This document shows, piece after piece, positions 1 through 6,190 of a stretch of DNA of 7,940 bases. The translations under genes and the position numbers were made by a program. Numbering within the stretch: the stretch's first letter is position 1; each line of letters starts with the position of its first letter. Below the pieces are notes generated by a model, which worked only from the letters and a program-made list of their open reading frames with translations, did not search any database and had not been told where the DNA came from. This DNA comes from Pseudomonadota bacterium (GTDB taxonomy: Bacteria > Pseudomonadota > Alphaproteobacteria > Rhizobiales > Beijerinckiaceae): contig JAGTAM010000142.1 of the NCBI GenBank assembly GCA_023422485.1, forward strand, positions 1 through 7,940, in the 5' to 3' direction.

Positions 1-230
1 AAGCCGATCCCAACGATTTCCAGGCCCGTTTCGACCTTGCATTGGGCCTCAACGCCGCCGGCAAGCGCGACGAGGCGGTCGATCAACTCGTCGCCATCGC
101 CCGGGCCGACCGGAACTGGAACGAGGATGCCGCGCGCAAGCAGCTGCTTCAGTTCTTCGAGGCCTGGGGCCTGATGGATCCAGCGGCCATCCGCGGGCGC
201 CGCCAGCTCTCGACGCTGCTGTTCTCGTGA
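1..230 (+). CDS. YbbN/CnoX-type thioredoxin co-chaperone, C-terminal end (5' truncated)
   Basis: The open frame enters from the left edge (first whole codon at base 3) and ends at TGA 228-230, leaving 75 residues. The start lies outside the window. The visible part is helical: a tetratricopeptide-like pair (RFDLALGLNAAGKRDEAVDQL, then the AIARADRNWNEDAARKQ helix) followed by the tail LLQFFEAWGLMDPAAIRGRR and a final LSTLLFS. This matches the TPR_20 tail that follows the thioredoxin fold in alphaproteobacterial YbbN proteins, which act as cytoplasmic holdases and guard substrates against oxidation. The thioredoxin domain itself is not visible, so the family call rests on the tail and on the gene order with LON and Trm112 proteins downstream, an order I recall from related genomes. 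The gap to the next gene is 85 nt with no clear terminator, so co-transcription is likely. Confidence 0.8.
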   Translation, partial: ADPNDFQARFDLALGLNAAGKRDEAVDQLVAIARADRNWNEDAARKQLLQFFEAWGLMDPAAIRGRRQLSTLLFS

Positions 231-315
231 GGCAAAATCTCCCTCAGAGCGTCACGGCGACCCAAGCCTCCGGACGGGACGGCCCGCACCCCTTGCCTCA
301 GCAGGAAAGCCGCGC

Positions 316-984
316 ATGAGCCCTCAGCCGAGCTGCAAGTCGCCGGCGGAGTGCCCCGCCATCATTCCGGTCTTCCCGCTGCCGGGGGCACTTCTGCTGC
401 CGCGGGGGCAGATGCCGCTCAACATCTTCGAGCCGCGCTACCTCGCCATGGTGGACGACGCGCTGCGCTCCGAGCGGATCATCGGCATGATCCAGCCCGA
501 CGCGGAGGGCGGCGGCGCACCGCTCAGCCCCCGGCTCTACCGAGTCGGCTGCGCCGGGCGGATCAGCCAGTTCGCCGAGACGGGCGATGGACGCTACCTG
601 ATCTCGCTCACCGGCATCAGCCGCTTCCGGGTCGAGAGCGAACTCGCGGTCACCACCCCGTACCGCCGCTGCCAGGTGTCCTACGACGGCTTCGCCCAGG
701 ATTTTGAAGCGCGGGCCGGCGAGGAGGCGGTCGATCGCGAGGGCGTGCTGCGGGCCCTGCGCAACTTCATCGAGGCCAACGAGCTCCAGGTCGATTGGGC
801 CGGCATCGAGGAGGCACCGAACGAGGCGCTGGTCAACGCGCTCTGCATGATGAGCCCGTTCGGCGTGCGCGAGAAGCAGGCGATGCTGGAAGCGCCCGAT
901 CTCAAGACGCGGGCCGAGGTGCTGGTCGCGGTGACCGAGATGGAGCTGGTGCGCGCCAGCGGGGCGGAGCCGACGCTGCAGTAG
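316..984 (+). CDS. Stand-alone LON substrate-binding domain protein
   Basis: This 222-residue protein carries only the N-terminal (substrate-binding) domain of the Lon protease. It has no AAA+ ATPase (no Walker A) and no Ser-Lys peptidase part, so it is not itself a protease. Recognisable LON blocks run in order: PVFPLPGALLLP (residues 18-29), PLNIFEPRYLAMV (34-46), IGMIQP (56-61), YRVGCAGRI (75-83) and GRYLISLTGISRFRV (92-106), then a C-terminal helical bundle with MMSPFGVREKQAMLE. About 200-225 residues is usual for this family. ATG 316 is chosen because an AGGAAAG ribosome site at 303-309 sits 6 nt before it. The protein is presumably cytoplasmic; its biochemical role is not established, and substrate recognition or regulation of proteolysis is inferred from the domain. 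It sits between the YbbN-like gene and the Trm112 gene, which supports a protein-quality-control setting. Confidence 0.9.
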   Translation: MSPQPSCKSPAECPAIIPVFPLPGALLLPRGQMPLNIFEPRYLAMVDDALRSERIIGMIQPDAEGGGAPLSPRLYRVGCAGRISQFAETGDGRYLISLTGISRFRVESELAVTTPYRRCQVSYDGFAQDFEARAGEEAVDREGVLRALRNFIEANELQVDWAGIEEAPNEALVNALCMMSPFGVREKQAMLEAPDLKTRAEVLVAVTEMELVRASGAEPTLQ

Positions 985-1050
985 TTTTTCGTATCCTCGC
1001 GGCCGGTCTCGTGCCGATCGCGGGCCAGTCTACCGGAAGTGACAGGAACC

Positions 1051-1257
1051 ATGGCCGACACCTCTGCCCCGCCCGTCGAAGCGACCCGCGTCGATCCCCG
1101 CCTGCTCGAACTCCTCGTCTGCCCGCTGACGAAGGAGCCGTTGGAATACGATGCCGCCCGCGAGGAGCTCATCAGCCGCTCCGCCAAGCTCGCCTATCCG
1201 ATCCGCGACGGCATCCCGATCATGCTGCCGGAGGAGGCGCGCTCCCTGACGGAATGA
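1051..1257 (+). CDS. Trm112 family protein (YcaR-like)
   Basis: A 68-residue acidic protein with the family pattern LLELLVCPLTKEPLEYD (residues 18-34), then ELISRSAKLAYPIRDGIPIMLPEEAR (39-64). Eukaryotic and archaeal Trm112 activates several methyltransferases; the role of bacterial YcaR-type relatives is poorly known, so no partner can be named. Only one cysteine is present (in VCPLT), so the four-cysteine zinc site of larger Trm112 proteins is absent, as is common for the short bacterial forms. The frame can be extended to GTG 1039, but ATG 1051 starts the recognisable MADTSAPP N-terminus. The purine-rich AGGAA at 1044-1048 is only 2 nt from this ATG, while GGAAG at 1035-1039 is 11 nt away, so start choice is slightly uncertain. 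The gene follows the LON gene by 66 nt and probably ends the operon. Confidence 0.9.
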   Translation: MADTSAPPVEATRVDPRLLELLVCPLTKEPLEYDAAREELISRSAKLAYPIRDGIPIMLPEEARSLTE

Positions 1258-1270
1258 TTTTTGTCAGAGG

Positions 1271-1390
1271 CGCCATCATCGCGAGCGGAGCGAAGCGAAC
1301 CAGCGGCGCGACGTGCATGTCGTGGCGCTCCTGATGTGAAGGGTCGGATACGTCGAGCACTGAATTGCTTCGGCTCCGCCTCGCAAGGAC
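1271..1390. repeat. REP-like inverted pair flanking a hairpin
   Basis: Two copies of one short motif face each other. The left copy (1276-1303) reads ATCGCGAGCGGAGCGAAGCG in its core. The right copy (1361-1390), read on the - strand, has CTTGCGAGGCGGAGCCGAAGC in pieces: TGCGAGG, CGGAGC, CGAAGCAATTC. They agree apart from single-base insertions and a few substitutions. Between them, 1302-1312 and 1319-1329 can form an 11-bp stem with one mismatch, one G-U pair and a 6-nt loop. This layout resembles bacterial REP/BIME elements, and I recall the GCGAGCGGAGCGAAGC type of motif as common between genes in Methylobacterium and Bradyrhizobium. It follows the Trm112 stop codon by about 15 nt. Confidence 0.6.
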
Positions 1391-1413
1391 GTGACCCGTG
1401 AGACGAGCACGAA

Positions 1414-1445
1414 AAAGGGCGCCCGGCTCTCGCCGGACGCCCTTT
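1414..1445. terminator. Bidirectional intrinsic terminator
   Basis: Arms 1414-1427 (AAAGGGCGCCCGGC) and 1432-1445 (GCCGGACGCCCTTT) form a 14-bp stem with a single mismatch and a TCTC loop. On the + strand it is followed by CTGTTT after the stem's own TTT; on the - strand the A-run at 1412-1416 gives a TTTTTCG tail. It stands between the convergent Trm112 and Tim44 genes, only 23 nt past the Tim44 stop codon, so it can end both transcripts. Confidence 0.85.
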
Positions 1446-1468
1446 CTGTTTGGAGAGGATGGATCCGC

Positions 1469-2461
1469 TTACCGGCCCTGCTGGATCGCCGAGAGCAGCC
1501 ACGGGCCGCCGGGCTCGCGCACGAAGGTCCAGAACTCCTTGGCCTCCTGCGGGCCGTTCTCGACGTGGCGGTTGGTGGACCGCTCGAACACCTCGTCGCG
1601 CAGCGAGAAACGCATGGCGACGGTGGCAAACTCAACCTGACCCTCGCGCCACGCCTCGGACAGGTCGCCCTGAAGGAGCTTTACGTCCGAGATCCGGTTG
1701 ACCACACCGCGGGCGGCGTTGGCGCGCAGCTCCTCCTCGAAATAGCCGACCATCTCCGGCGTCGCGAGACGGCGAAGGGCGGCGACATCCTCGCGGCCGA
1801 AGGCGCCCTGGATCTCGTTGAGCGAGCGCTCGAAGGCCTGGAAGTCCTCCGGCTGGACCTGCACCGGCTGCGTCCGGACGCCGCCGCCGAGGCCGGCGCC
1901 AAGACCGCCACCGAGGCCGCCACCGAGGCCGCCACCCATCGAGTTCGCACCGGGATTCATGCCGTTCTGCGGCGGCAGGCCGGAGCGGGCATGGGGCGCG
2001 TTGCCGGCCATGGCGGGCTGGTTGCCCTCCTGGCGGCGGCGGAAGAACCGCACGACCAACATGACGAGCAGCGCGATCAGGCCGATCTGGAAGATCAGGC
2101 CGATGAAGGAGCCGATGCCGCCGAGGCCGCCCGACAGGCCGGCGCCGAGCAGCGCGCCGATCAGGCCGGCGCCGAGCATGCCGCCGAGGAAGCCGCCACC
2201 GAAGCGCCGCCCCTGGTTCTGCGCTGCCATGCCGGGATTGTTGAAGCCGGGGCTGGGGCTCGTCTGCGAACGCTGGATCGGGCCGGTCGCGCCCGGCGAA
2301 GTCGCGGTGGAGGGCGGCGCGCTGTAGGTCTTCGAGCCGCGCGAGCCCATACCGCCGCCGCCGCCCCGCCGTGCATCGACGGCGGGCGCCGCCAGGGCGA
2401 GCGAAGCCGCGAGCGCGAGGAGGGTCACGACGCGCCGACGGCGCGCGGGGGAGGAAGCCAT
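1469..2461 (-). CDS. Tim44-domain-containing membrane/exported protein
   Basis: A 330-residue protein. The N-terminus is a signal-peptide-like segment (residues 1-30: RRRR, then VVTLLALAASLALAAP, possible cut after AVDA). Next come a Gly/Ser/Pro/Asn-rich low-complexity stretch (31-85), a Gly-rich hydrophobic region ending in a membrane helix (about 88-140, FIGLIFQIGLIALLVMLVV then RFFRRR), a second flexible part with GGGL repeats (176-195), and a C-terminal Tim44/mL45-type domain (about 204-328, ERSLNEIQGAFGREDVAALR to EFWTFVREPGGPWLLSAIQQ). In mitochondria this fold tethers the import motor; the role of bacterial versions of this type is not established. ATG 2461 is preferred over GTG 2479 because GAGG at 2470-2473 is spaced 8 nt from it and nothing similar precedes the GTG. 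TAA at 1469-1471 is followed by the shared terminator. Confidence 0.85.
   Translation of the reverse strand: MASSPARRRRVVTLLALAASLALAAPAVDARRGGGGGMGSRGSKTYSAPPSTATSPGATGPIQRSQTSPSPGFNNPGMAAQNQGRRFGGGFLGGMLGAGLIGALLGAGLSGGLGGIGSFIGLIFQIGLIALLVMLVVRFFRRRQEGNQPAMAGNAPHARSGLPPQNGMNPGANSMGGGLGGGLGGGLGAGLGGGVRTQPVQVQPEDFQAFERSLNEIQGAFGREDVAALRRLATPEMVGYFEEELRANAARGVVNRISDVKLLQGDLSEAWREGQVEFATVAMRFSLRDEVFERSTNRHVENGPQEAKEFWTFVREPGGPWLLSAIQQGR
1880..1939 (-). repeat. Five 12-nt tandem units coding GGGL-type repeats
   Basis: Five consecutive 12-nt units inside the Tim44-like gene, with consensus GCCGCCACCGAG on the + strand (units at 1880, 1892, 1904, 1916 and 1928). The second unit is the most diverged. 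On the coding strand they specify Gly-Gly-Gly-Leu-type blocks within residues 175-194, the linker before the Tim44 domain. Confidence 0.8.
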
Positions 2462-2480
2462 CGAAAGAACCTCAGTCACC

Positions 2481-2503
2481 AGAAGGGGCGGATTACCCCT
2501 TCT
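2481..2503. promoter_or_regulatory. Hairpin just upstream of the Tim44 ribosome site
   Basis: AGAAGGGG (2481-2488) and CCCCTTCT (2496-2503) form a perfect 8-bp stem with a 7-nt loop. In the - strand transcript it ends 7 nt before the GAGG ribosome site of the Tim44-like gene. It could affect translation or be the remnant of an upstream terminator; it lacks a clear U-tract in the - direction. Confidence 0.4.
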
Positions 2504-2565
2504 TTAAGTGGGGACGTCCGAGGCGGGTTTTTAGTCCCGTTCAAGCTCGACTTTTTTGGCGGTGT

Positions 2566-2584
2566 GGCGGATTTTTTATCCGCC
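2566..2584. terminator. Hairpin after the histidine kinase gene (possible weak terminator)
   Basis: GGCGGAT (2566-2572) and ATCCGCC (2578-2584) pair over 7 bp with a 5-nt T/A loop, 34 nt beyond the kinase stop codon. In the - direction no T-run follows, so this is not a classic intrinsic terminator. It may simply protect the mRNA 3' end or belong to the Tim44 leader. Confidence 0.3.
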
Positions 2585-2618
2585 GGGCGCAATTCGTGAG
2601 GCGCGCGCCGTCACAAGG

Positions 2619-3737
2619 TCAGCGCGCGGCGGGGAAAACGAGCCGCACGGTTGCGCCCTCGCCGGGCCGGCTCTCGATCGAGATCGTGCCGTTCTGGCGT
2701 TTCATCAAGCCGTGGACGATGGCAAGTCCGGCGCCCCGGCCGGATTCGCGGGTCGTGGCGAAGGGGGCGAGCGCCCGCGACAGCATCTCGGGCGACAGAC
2801 CGTGCCCGGAATCCGACACCGTGAGGCCGACGGCCCCGGCCTCGGGGCGCTGCAGCGAGCGGTCGCCGGGCTCGATCGCGAACAGGGTCACGCGGACACG
2901 TCCCCGCCCCGCCATCGCCTCGCAGGCATTGGCGAGGATGTGGCCGAGCGCCAATTCGAGCTGGATCGGGTTGCACAGGGCCGGCGGCAGACCCTCCGGG
3001 ATCGAGAGGTCGACGTCGATCCCCGGCGGCAGGCTCGGGCGCAACTGGTCGAGGCCCGCCCGCACCGCCGCGCCGAGATCGACCGGTCGCAGGTCGGGAG
3101 CGATCCGCCGGGAATGGGCGAGGAGCTGTCGGGTCAGCACGGCCGCCCGCTCGGACGCCTCGGTGGAGCGGGTGATCGCCCGCTGGATGAAAGGCTCGGG
3201 CCGGTCGCCGAGGCGCCGCTTCAGCCCGTCGATGTAGCCGATCAGGATCTGCAGGAAGTTGTTGAACTCGTGCGCGACGCTGTTCGTCAACAGCCCGAGC
3301 GCCTCCCGCTGCCGCGACAGGGTGAGGGCGTCCTCCGCATCCCGCCGCCGCGTCACGTCGATGATCTGGCCGAGGAAGCAAGGGGTATCGGCGGCGGCGG
3401 GAAGGGGGGCGAGGTGGATCTCGCCCCAGAACGAGTCACCGCCGCCGCGGGCGAGCAGCAGCTCGAAACGTCCCGCCTCGCCGCGGGCCAGGGCCTCGCG
3501 CAAGGGGGCCCAGCCGGCATGATCACCGTAGCGGCAGGCGAGCGCCTCGATCGGCCGCCCGACAAGCTCAGTCTTGTCGAGGCCGGTCAGCGCCAGAAGG
3601 GCGGGGTTGACGGATCCGATCACCGGTCCGGTCTCCCCTTGCTCCAGAAGCAGCGCGGGCAGCGGGAGCATCGCGATGCGGTCGGACTGCGCCGGTGCGT
3701 CCGGGGCGAGGGACGGGGCGGCGTCGGCGGGCATCAT
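2619..3737 (-). CDS. Orphan PAS-domain sensor histidine kinase
   Basis: A 372-residue soluble kinase with no membrane segment. An N-terminal PAS domain (about 22-130) ends in DVTRRRDAEDAL, the usual PAS-to-kinase junction. The HisKA dimerisation domain has its H-box at SVAHEFNN, phospho-acceptor His156. The ATPase domain follows: N-box NACEAM (Asn270), G1 DSGHG (309-313), PFATT (325-329), G2 GRGAGLAIVHG (333-343), and a closing GEGATVRLVFP. It should autophosphorylate and pass phosphate to a response regulator, but it has no receiver domain and no regulator gene lies nearby. The PAS segment GRFELLLARGGGDSFWGEIHLAPL resembles blue-light LOV domains, yet the GxNCRFLQ flavin-cysteine motif is not kept (GRPI at 60-63) and FWN has become FWG105. 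The start is either ATG of the ATGATG at 3732-3737; no strong ribosome site precedes it. It lies 127 nt after the first BTLCP stop. Confidence 0.9.
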   Translation of the reverse strand: MMPADAAPSLAPDAPAQSDRIAMLPLPALLLEQGETGPVIGSVNPALLALTGLDKTELVGRPIEALACRYGDHAGWAPLREALARGEAGRFELLLARGGGDSFWGEIHLAPLPAAADTPCFLGQIIDVTRRRDAEDALTLSRQREALGLLTNSVAHEFNNFLQILIGYIDGLKRRLGDRPEPFIQRAITRSTEASERAAVLTRQLLAHSRRIAPDLRPVDLGAAVRAGLDQLRPSLPPGIDVDLSIPEGLPPALCNPIQLELALGHILANACEAMAGRGRVRVTLFAIEPGDRSLQRPEAGAVGLTVSDSGHGLSPEMLSRALAPFATTRESGRGAGLAIVHGLMKRQNGTISIESRPGEGATVRLVFPAAR

Positions 3738-3864
3738 GGCAGGCCGCCGCTCGGCAGGGATGGGCCGGCCGGGGCGGGACGCACCGGGCCGAGGGGCGGG
3801 CAGACCGGAAAGGTGTCGGAGCGCGGCGAAAGCATGCCCTTCAACGCTCGAACCCCGATCCGGA

Positions 3865-4566
3865 TCAGCGGTTGGCGGTGGTCGCGGGCGAGGTGTCGCT
3901 GTTGAGACTCACCCAGGCTCGGCCGTCCTGCCCCTCGCGCTTGACGAAGCTGTAGCCGGTGCGCCGCCAGGGCAGCACCGCATTGGTCTTGTTGTCGAGG
4001 ATCAGGTCGCCCCGGTCGGTGCGCACCATCAGCACCGCGTGGCCCTCGCCGATCTCGTCGATCACTACCGTCATGCGCAGCGCCCGGCGGGGCAGGCGCC
4101 GCTCCACCAGCATCCGGCGCTTGAGGAGCTGGATGTCCTCGCAATCGCCGAAGCCGTCATCGGGAAAATCCCAGCGATCGACGACGCCCCAATGCGCCAT
4201 GTCGGTGATCGGCTTGATGCGGGCGTTGACCCGGCGGTTGACGGTCGTGAGCATGTGCCACGTCGCGGGCGTCAAGGTCACGACGGCCGGCTCGCCCGGA
4301 TCGACCGTGCATTCCGACGGGTAGCGGGCGCAGAAATCGTTCCAGGCGGCGACGGGCCGGGCGGGGGCGCCGGGATCGGCGGCGGTGCCCGCCTCGGGCA
4401 GGCTGGTAGTGCGTGCCTGACTCGGCTGGACCGGTGCCGCGGCGCCGCCGAGCAGCAGGGTGGCGCCGACGAGGGACAGATGAGCGACCCGGCCAAGGCG
4501 CCGTCTCACATCCCCGCGGAGGAACGCCGATCCGTTGCCGACGCCCCGAAGCACCGCGTACCGCAT
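3865..4566 (-). CDS. BTLCP/LapG-like transglutaminase-fold cysteine protease (copy 1)
   Basis: A 233-residue secreted protein of the bacterial transglutaminase-like cysteine proteinase family (Pfam BTLCP, which includes the periplasmic adhesin protease LapG). The putative catalytic triad is intact: Cys142 in GDCED, His176 in GEGHAVL and Asp191 in LILDNK. Acidic residues flank the cysteine (Asp141, Glu143), at the positions reported to bind calcium in Legionella LapG. A FC-x6-C pair (Cys79, Cys86) may form a disulfide. Residues 25-50 (RRRLGRVAHLSLVGATLLLGG) look like a signal peptide with an unusually long N-region. ATG 4566 is chosen because AGGA at 4576-4579 is spaced 9 nt from it; the frame extends to TTG 4629 without such support, and GTG 4509 would give a shorter, more normal signal peptide. 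It lies 271 nt after copy 2. The substrate is unknown. Confidence 0.88.
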   Translation of the reverse strand: MRYAVLRGVGNGSAFLRGDVRRRLGRVAHLSLVGATLLLGGAAAPVQPSQARTTSLPEAGTAADPGAPARPVAAWNDFCARYPSECTVDPGEPAVVTLTPATWHMLTTVNRRVNARIKPITDMAHWGVVDRWDFPDDGFGDCEDIQLLKRRMLVERRLPRRALRMTVVIDEIGEGHAVLMVRTDRGDLILDNKTNAVLPWRRTGYSFVKREGQDGRAWVSLNSDTSPATTANR

Positions 4567-4801
4567 GGCCGACCGTCCTGCAGCCCCTTGTTTCCCGGCG
4601 AAGCTTGCACGGGCCGGCGCCCGGCTCAATACGAAAGTGAAGGAAGGGTGAAGGCGGATTGCCGCTTCCCCGTGCCCGCCTGAGACAACCTCGCTCGGGC
4701 TGGCAATCCGGCCACACCGGCTGCCGTTTCTCTGAGCGTCGCGCCCACCGCAGCAGACCGATCCGTGACGCGCGCCGGCACTCGTTTCTGCATCGTCTTT
4801 T

Positions 4802-4828
4802 CCCGAATGCCGGCAGCCACCTTTCGGG
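4802..4828. promoter_or_regulatory. Hairpin downstream of BTLCP copy 2
   Basis: CCCGAA (4802-4807) and TTCGGG (4823-4828) can pair around a 15-nt loop that itself contains TGCCGGCA. It begins 10 nt past the copy 2 stop codon on the - strand and is followed there by AAAAG rather than a T-run, so termination by it would not be the classic intrinsic type. Confidence 0.3.
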
Positions 4829-4837
4829 ACGCTGCTC

Positions 4838-5500
4838 TTAGCGGTTCGCCGTGGTGACGGGCGAGCTGGCCCCGCCGAGCGAAACCCATGCCAGCGCGTC
4901 CTGCCCCTCGCGCTTGATGAAGACGTAGCCGGTCTGGGCCCAGGGCAGCACCGCGTTGGTCTTGTTGTCGAGGATGTAGTCGCCGCGGTCGGTCACCAGG
5001 GTGAGGACGGCGTGGCCCTCGCCCTTCTCGTCGATCACCACGGTCATCCGCATCGCCCGGCGCGGCAGGCCGGCCGCGGCCAGCATCTTGCGCTTGAGCA
5101 ACTGAAAGTCCTCGCAATCGCCGCGACCGTCCTCGGCGAGATCCCAGCGGTCCGGCCGGCCCCAATGATCCTGATCGGTGACGGGGTCGATCGTCCGGTT
5201 CACCCGCCGGTTGATCGAGACGATGCTCGACCAGATGGCCGGGGTCAGCGTGATCCGGGCGGGCTCGGCCCGGTCGAAGGCGCATTCCGCCGGATAGGAC
5301 TGGCAGAACTCCGTCCAGGCCAGGATCGGCCGGGCCTCGGCTCCAGCAGTGAGGCCGGCGCTCGCGGCAGGCAGGGCGGCCATGGTCTGGAAGCCACTCT
5401 GGGCTTTCGCGTCGGCGCCGAGGAGGCCGACACAGACGATCAGCATCAGAAGCCCCATCTGGAGCCCCGTCTTGAAATGATCCGTCCCGGTGGTGCGCAT
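4838..5500 (-). CDS. BTLCP/LapG-like transglutaminase-fold cysteine protease (copy 2)
   Basis: A 220-residue paralogue of the next gene downstream. By eye about 107 of the last 160 residues are identical without any gap, including the ends SSPVTTANR and TSPATTANR. The triad is intact: Cys129 in GDCED, His163 in GEGHAVL and Asp178 in YILDNK; the FC-x6-C pair is Cys66/Cys73. A clear signal peptide spans residues 10-33 (KTGLQMGLLMLIVCVGLL, possible cut near ADAKA-QS), so the product should act in the periplasm. ATG 5500 is chosen because AAGGAAA at 5508-5514 is well spaced from it; the longer frame from 5572 has no comparable signal. Family members include LapG, which cuts the large adhesin LapA under c-di-GMP control through LapD; neither partner is visible here, so adhesin cleavage is only a hypothesis. 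Confidence 0.9.
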   Translation of the reverse strand: MRTTGTDHFKTGLQMGLLMLIVCVGLLGADAKAQSGFQTMAALPAASAGLTAGAEARPILAWTEFCQSYPAECAFDRAEPARITLTPAIWSSIVSINRRVNRTIDPVTDQDHWGRPDRWDLAEDGRGDCEDFQLLKRKMLAAAGLPRRAMRMTVVIDEKGEGHAVLTLVTDRGDYILDNKTNAVLPWAQTGYVFIKREGQDALAWVSLGGASSPVTTANR

Positions 5501-5571
5501 CGCGGCGTTTCCTTCGAACGACGCCAGGATGTCGCCGCACCCCCTCCGCCGCCCTGAAGCCGATCCGCGCA

Positions 5572-5577
5572 ATTTTA
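5572..5577 (-). promoter_or_regulatory. Possible -10 element for BTLCP copy 2
   Basis: On the - strand TAAAAT stands within a short AT-rich island (GATAAAATT) 72-77 nt before the chosen start codon, in otherwise very GC-rich DNA. No good -35 hexamer lies at the right distance (GGATCG at 17 nt), so this is a weak call. Confidence 0.25.
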
Positions 5578-5725
5578 TCGATTCGCCTCGGCAACGATCC
5601 GCCCGTGCGCGAGGGCGAATTGCGGCTCACGGATCTGCGGCAAAAGCGGGTGATCGCGTTAAGGGGCGGGCAACCCTGAGGGGGGCGCGCTGGGCCCCGT
5701 CGAACCGATTCCGGGATCCTCTCCC

Positions 5726-5750
5726 CGTCATCCCGAGGCCGCGCAACGGT
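5726..5750 (+). repeat. Intergenic repeat motif, copy 1 (CCGTCATCCC...GCGCAnCGG)
   Basis: CCGTCATCCC, five variable bases, then CGCGCA, one base and CGG. By eye it agrees with the motif at 7084-7108 on the opposite strand at about 20 of 25 positions. I recall similar CGTCATCCC strings as frequent between genes in Methylobacterium genomes, but this was not searched. Confidence 0.55.
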
Positions 5751-6190
5751 ACCAGAGACGCGCACATGTCACGACACGCAAGCCCGGCGTCCAGGCCCGT
5801 CGTCGATCGCACGCCTCCGCTGCACCCCTTCAGCCGGGTTCGCCGACCGAGGCCTCGGAAGACTGGCGATGAGGCTGGATCGAGACGGTCGACCGGAAGC
5901 CGTCTCGGGCCGTGCTTCACCCGGCAGAGCCGGGGTCGCGGCGCGGGTGAACGGGTCGGGTGTTCGGAACGGGCATTGCCGGTTCAGCCAAACCATCGTC
6001 CGTGCGGGCACCGCATCGCAGGCGTTCCCCCGTCCCCGCGGCATGGTCCCGGACGGACGGCGGTGCGCGGCTGAAGAGCGTCCGTCGGCGCGGGAGCCCG
6101 CGGCTCGTGGGTCCGGCACGGGCCCGTACTCAAGCCGAAGCGGCGGGTCGATCCGCAACCGCTGCGAAGCGGGGCGGCCCCGCCCGGCGC

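Larger units (their letters stand above)
5501..6190. other. 690-nt intergenic region with repeats and GC hairpins, no convincing gene
   Basis: Open frames exist here on both strands, but none has a recognisable domain, a good ribosome site or plausible composition (they are dominated by Arg, Pro, Gly, Ala and Ser). What can be seen: a possible AT-rich promoter element at 5571-5580, a CCGTCATCCC-type repeat at 5726-5750, and perfect hairpins at 5881-5907 (8 bp, CGAGACGG/CCGTCTCG), 5920-5934 (CCCGGC, AGA loop) and 6159-6172 (CCGCT/AGCGG with a GCGA tetraloop). A GC-rich palindrome at 6169-6183 lies just past the PilZ stop codon. The region could hold an untranslated RNA, but nothing proves it. 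Confidence 0.6.

Noticed and set aside
1391..2599. A 402-codon + strand open frame antisense to the Tim44-like gene
   Set aside because: It covers the real gene in the opposite strand. Its product is low-complexity Ala/Arg/Glu/Gly with no domain, as expected from high-GC codon bias.
3734..3835. A 33-codon leader peptide whose TGA overlaps the ATGATG start of the kinase gene
   Set aside because: The overlap suggests translational coupling, but the purine-rich stretch is only 1-2 nt from its ATG and the product is Pro-rich with no known pattern. Chance is more likely without conservation data.
2556..3905. A 449-codon + strand open frame antisense to the histidine kinase
   Set aside because: The - strand frame encodes a complete PAS-HisKA-ATPase protein with all motifs; the + frame has none and spans the gaps at both ends.
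4626..5765. A 379-codon - strand frame over BTLCP copy 2 and its flanks
   Set aside because: It is a shifted frame of copy 2 (Arg/Pro/Gly-rich). Its last 55 codons from ATG 4793 were considered as a small gene, but they lack a good ribosome site and any recognisable feature.
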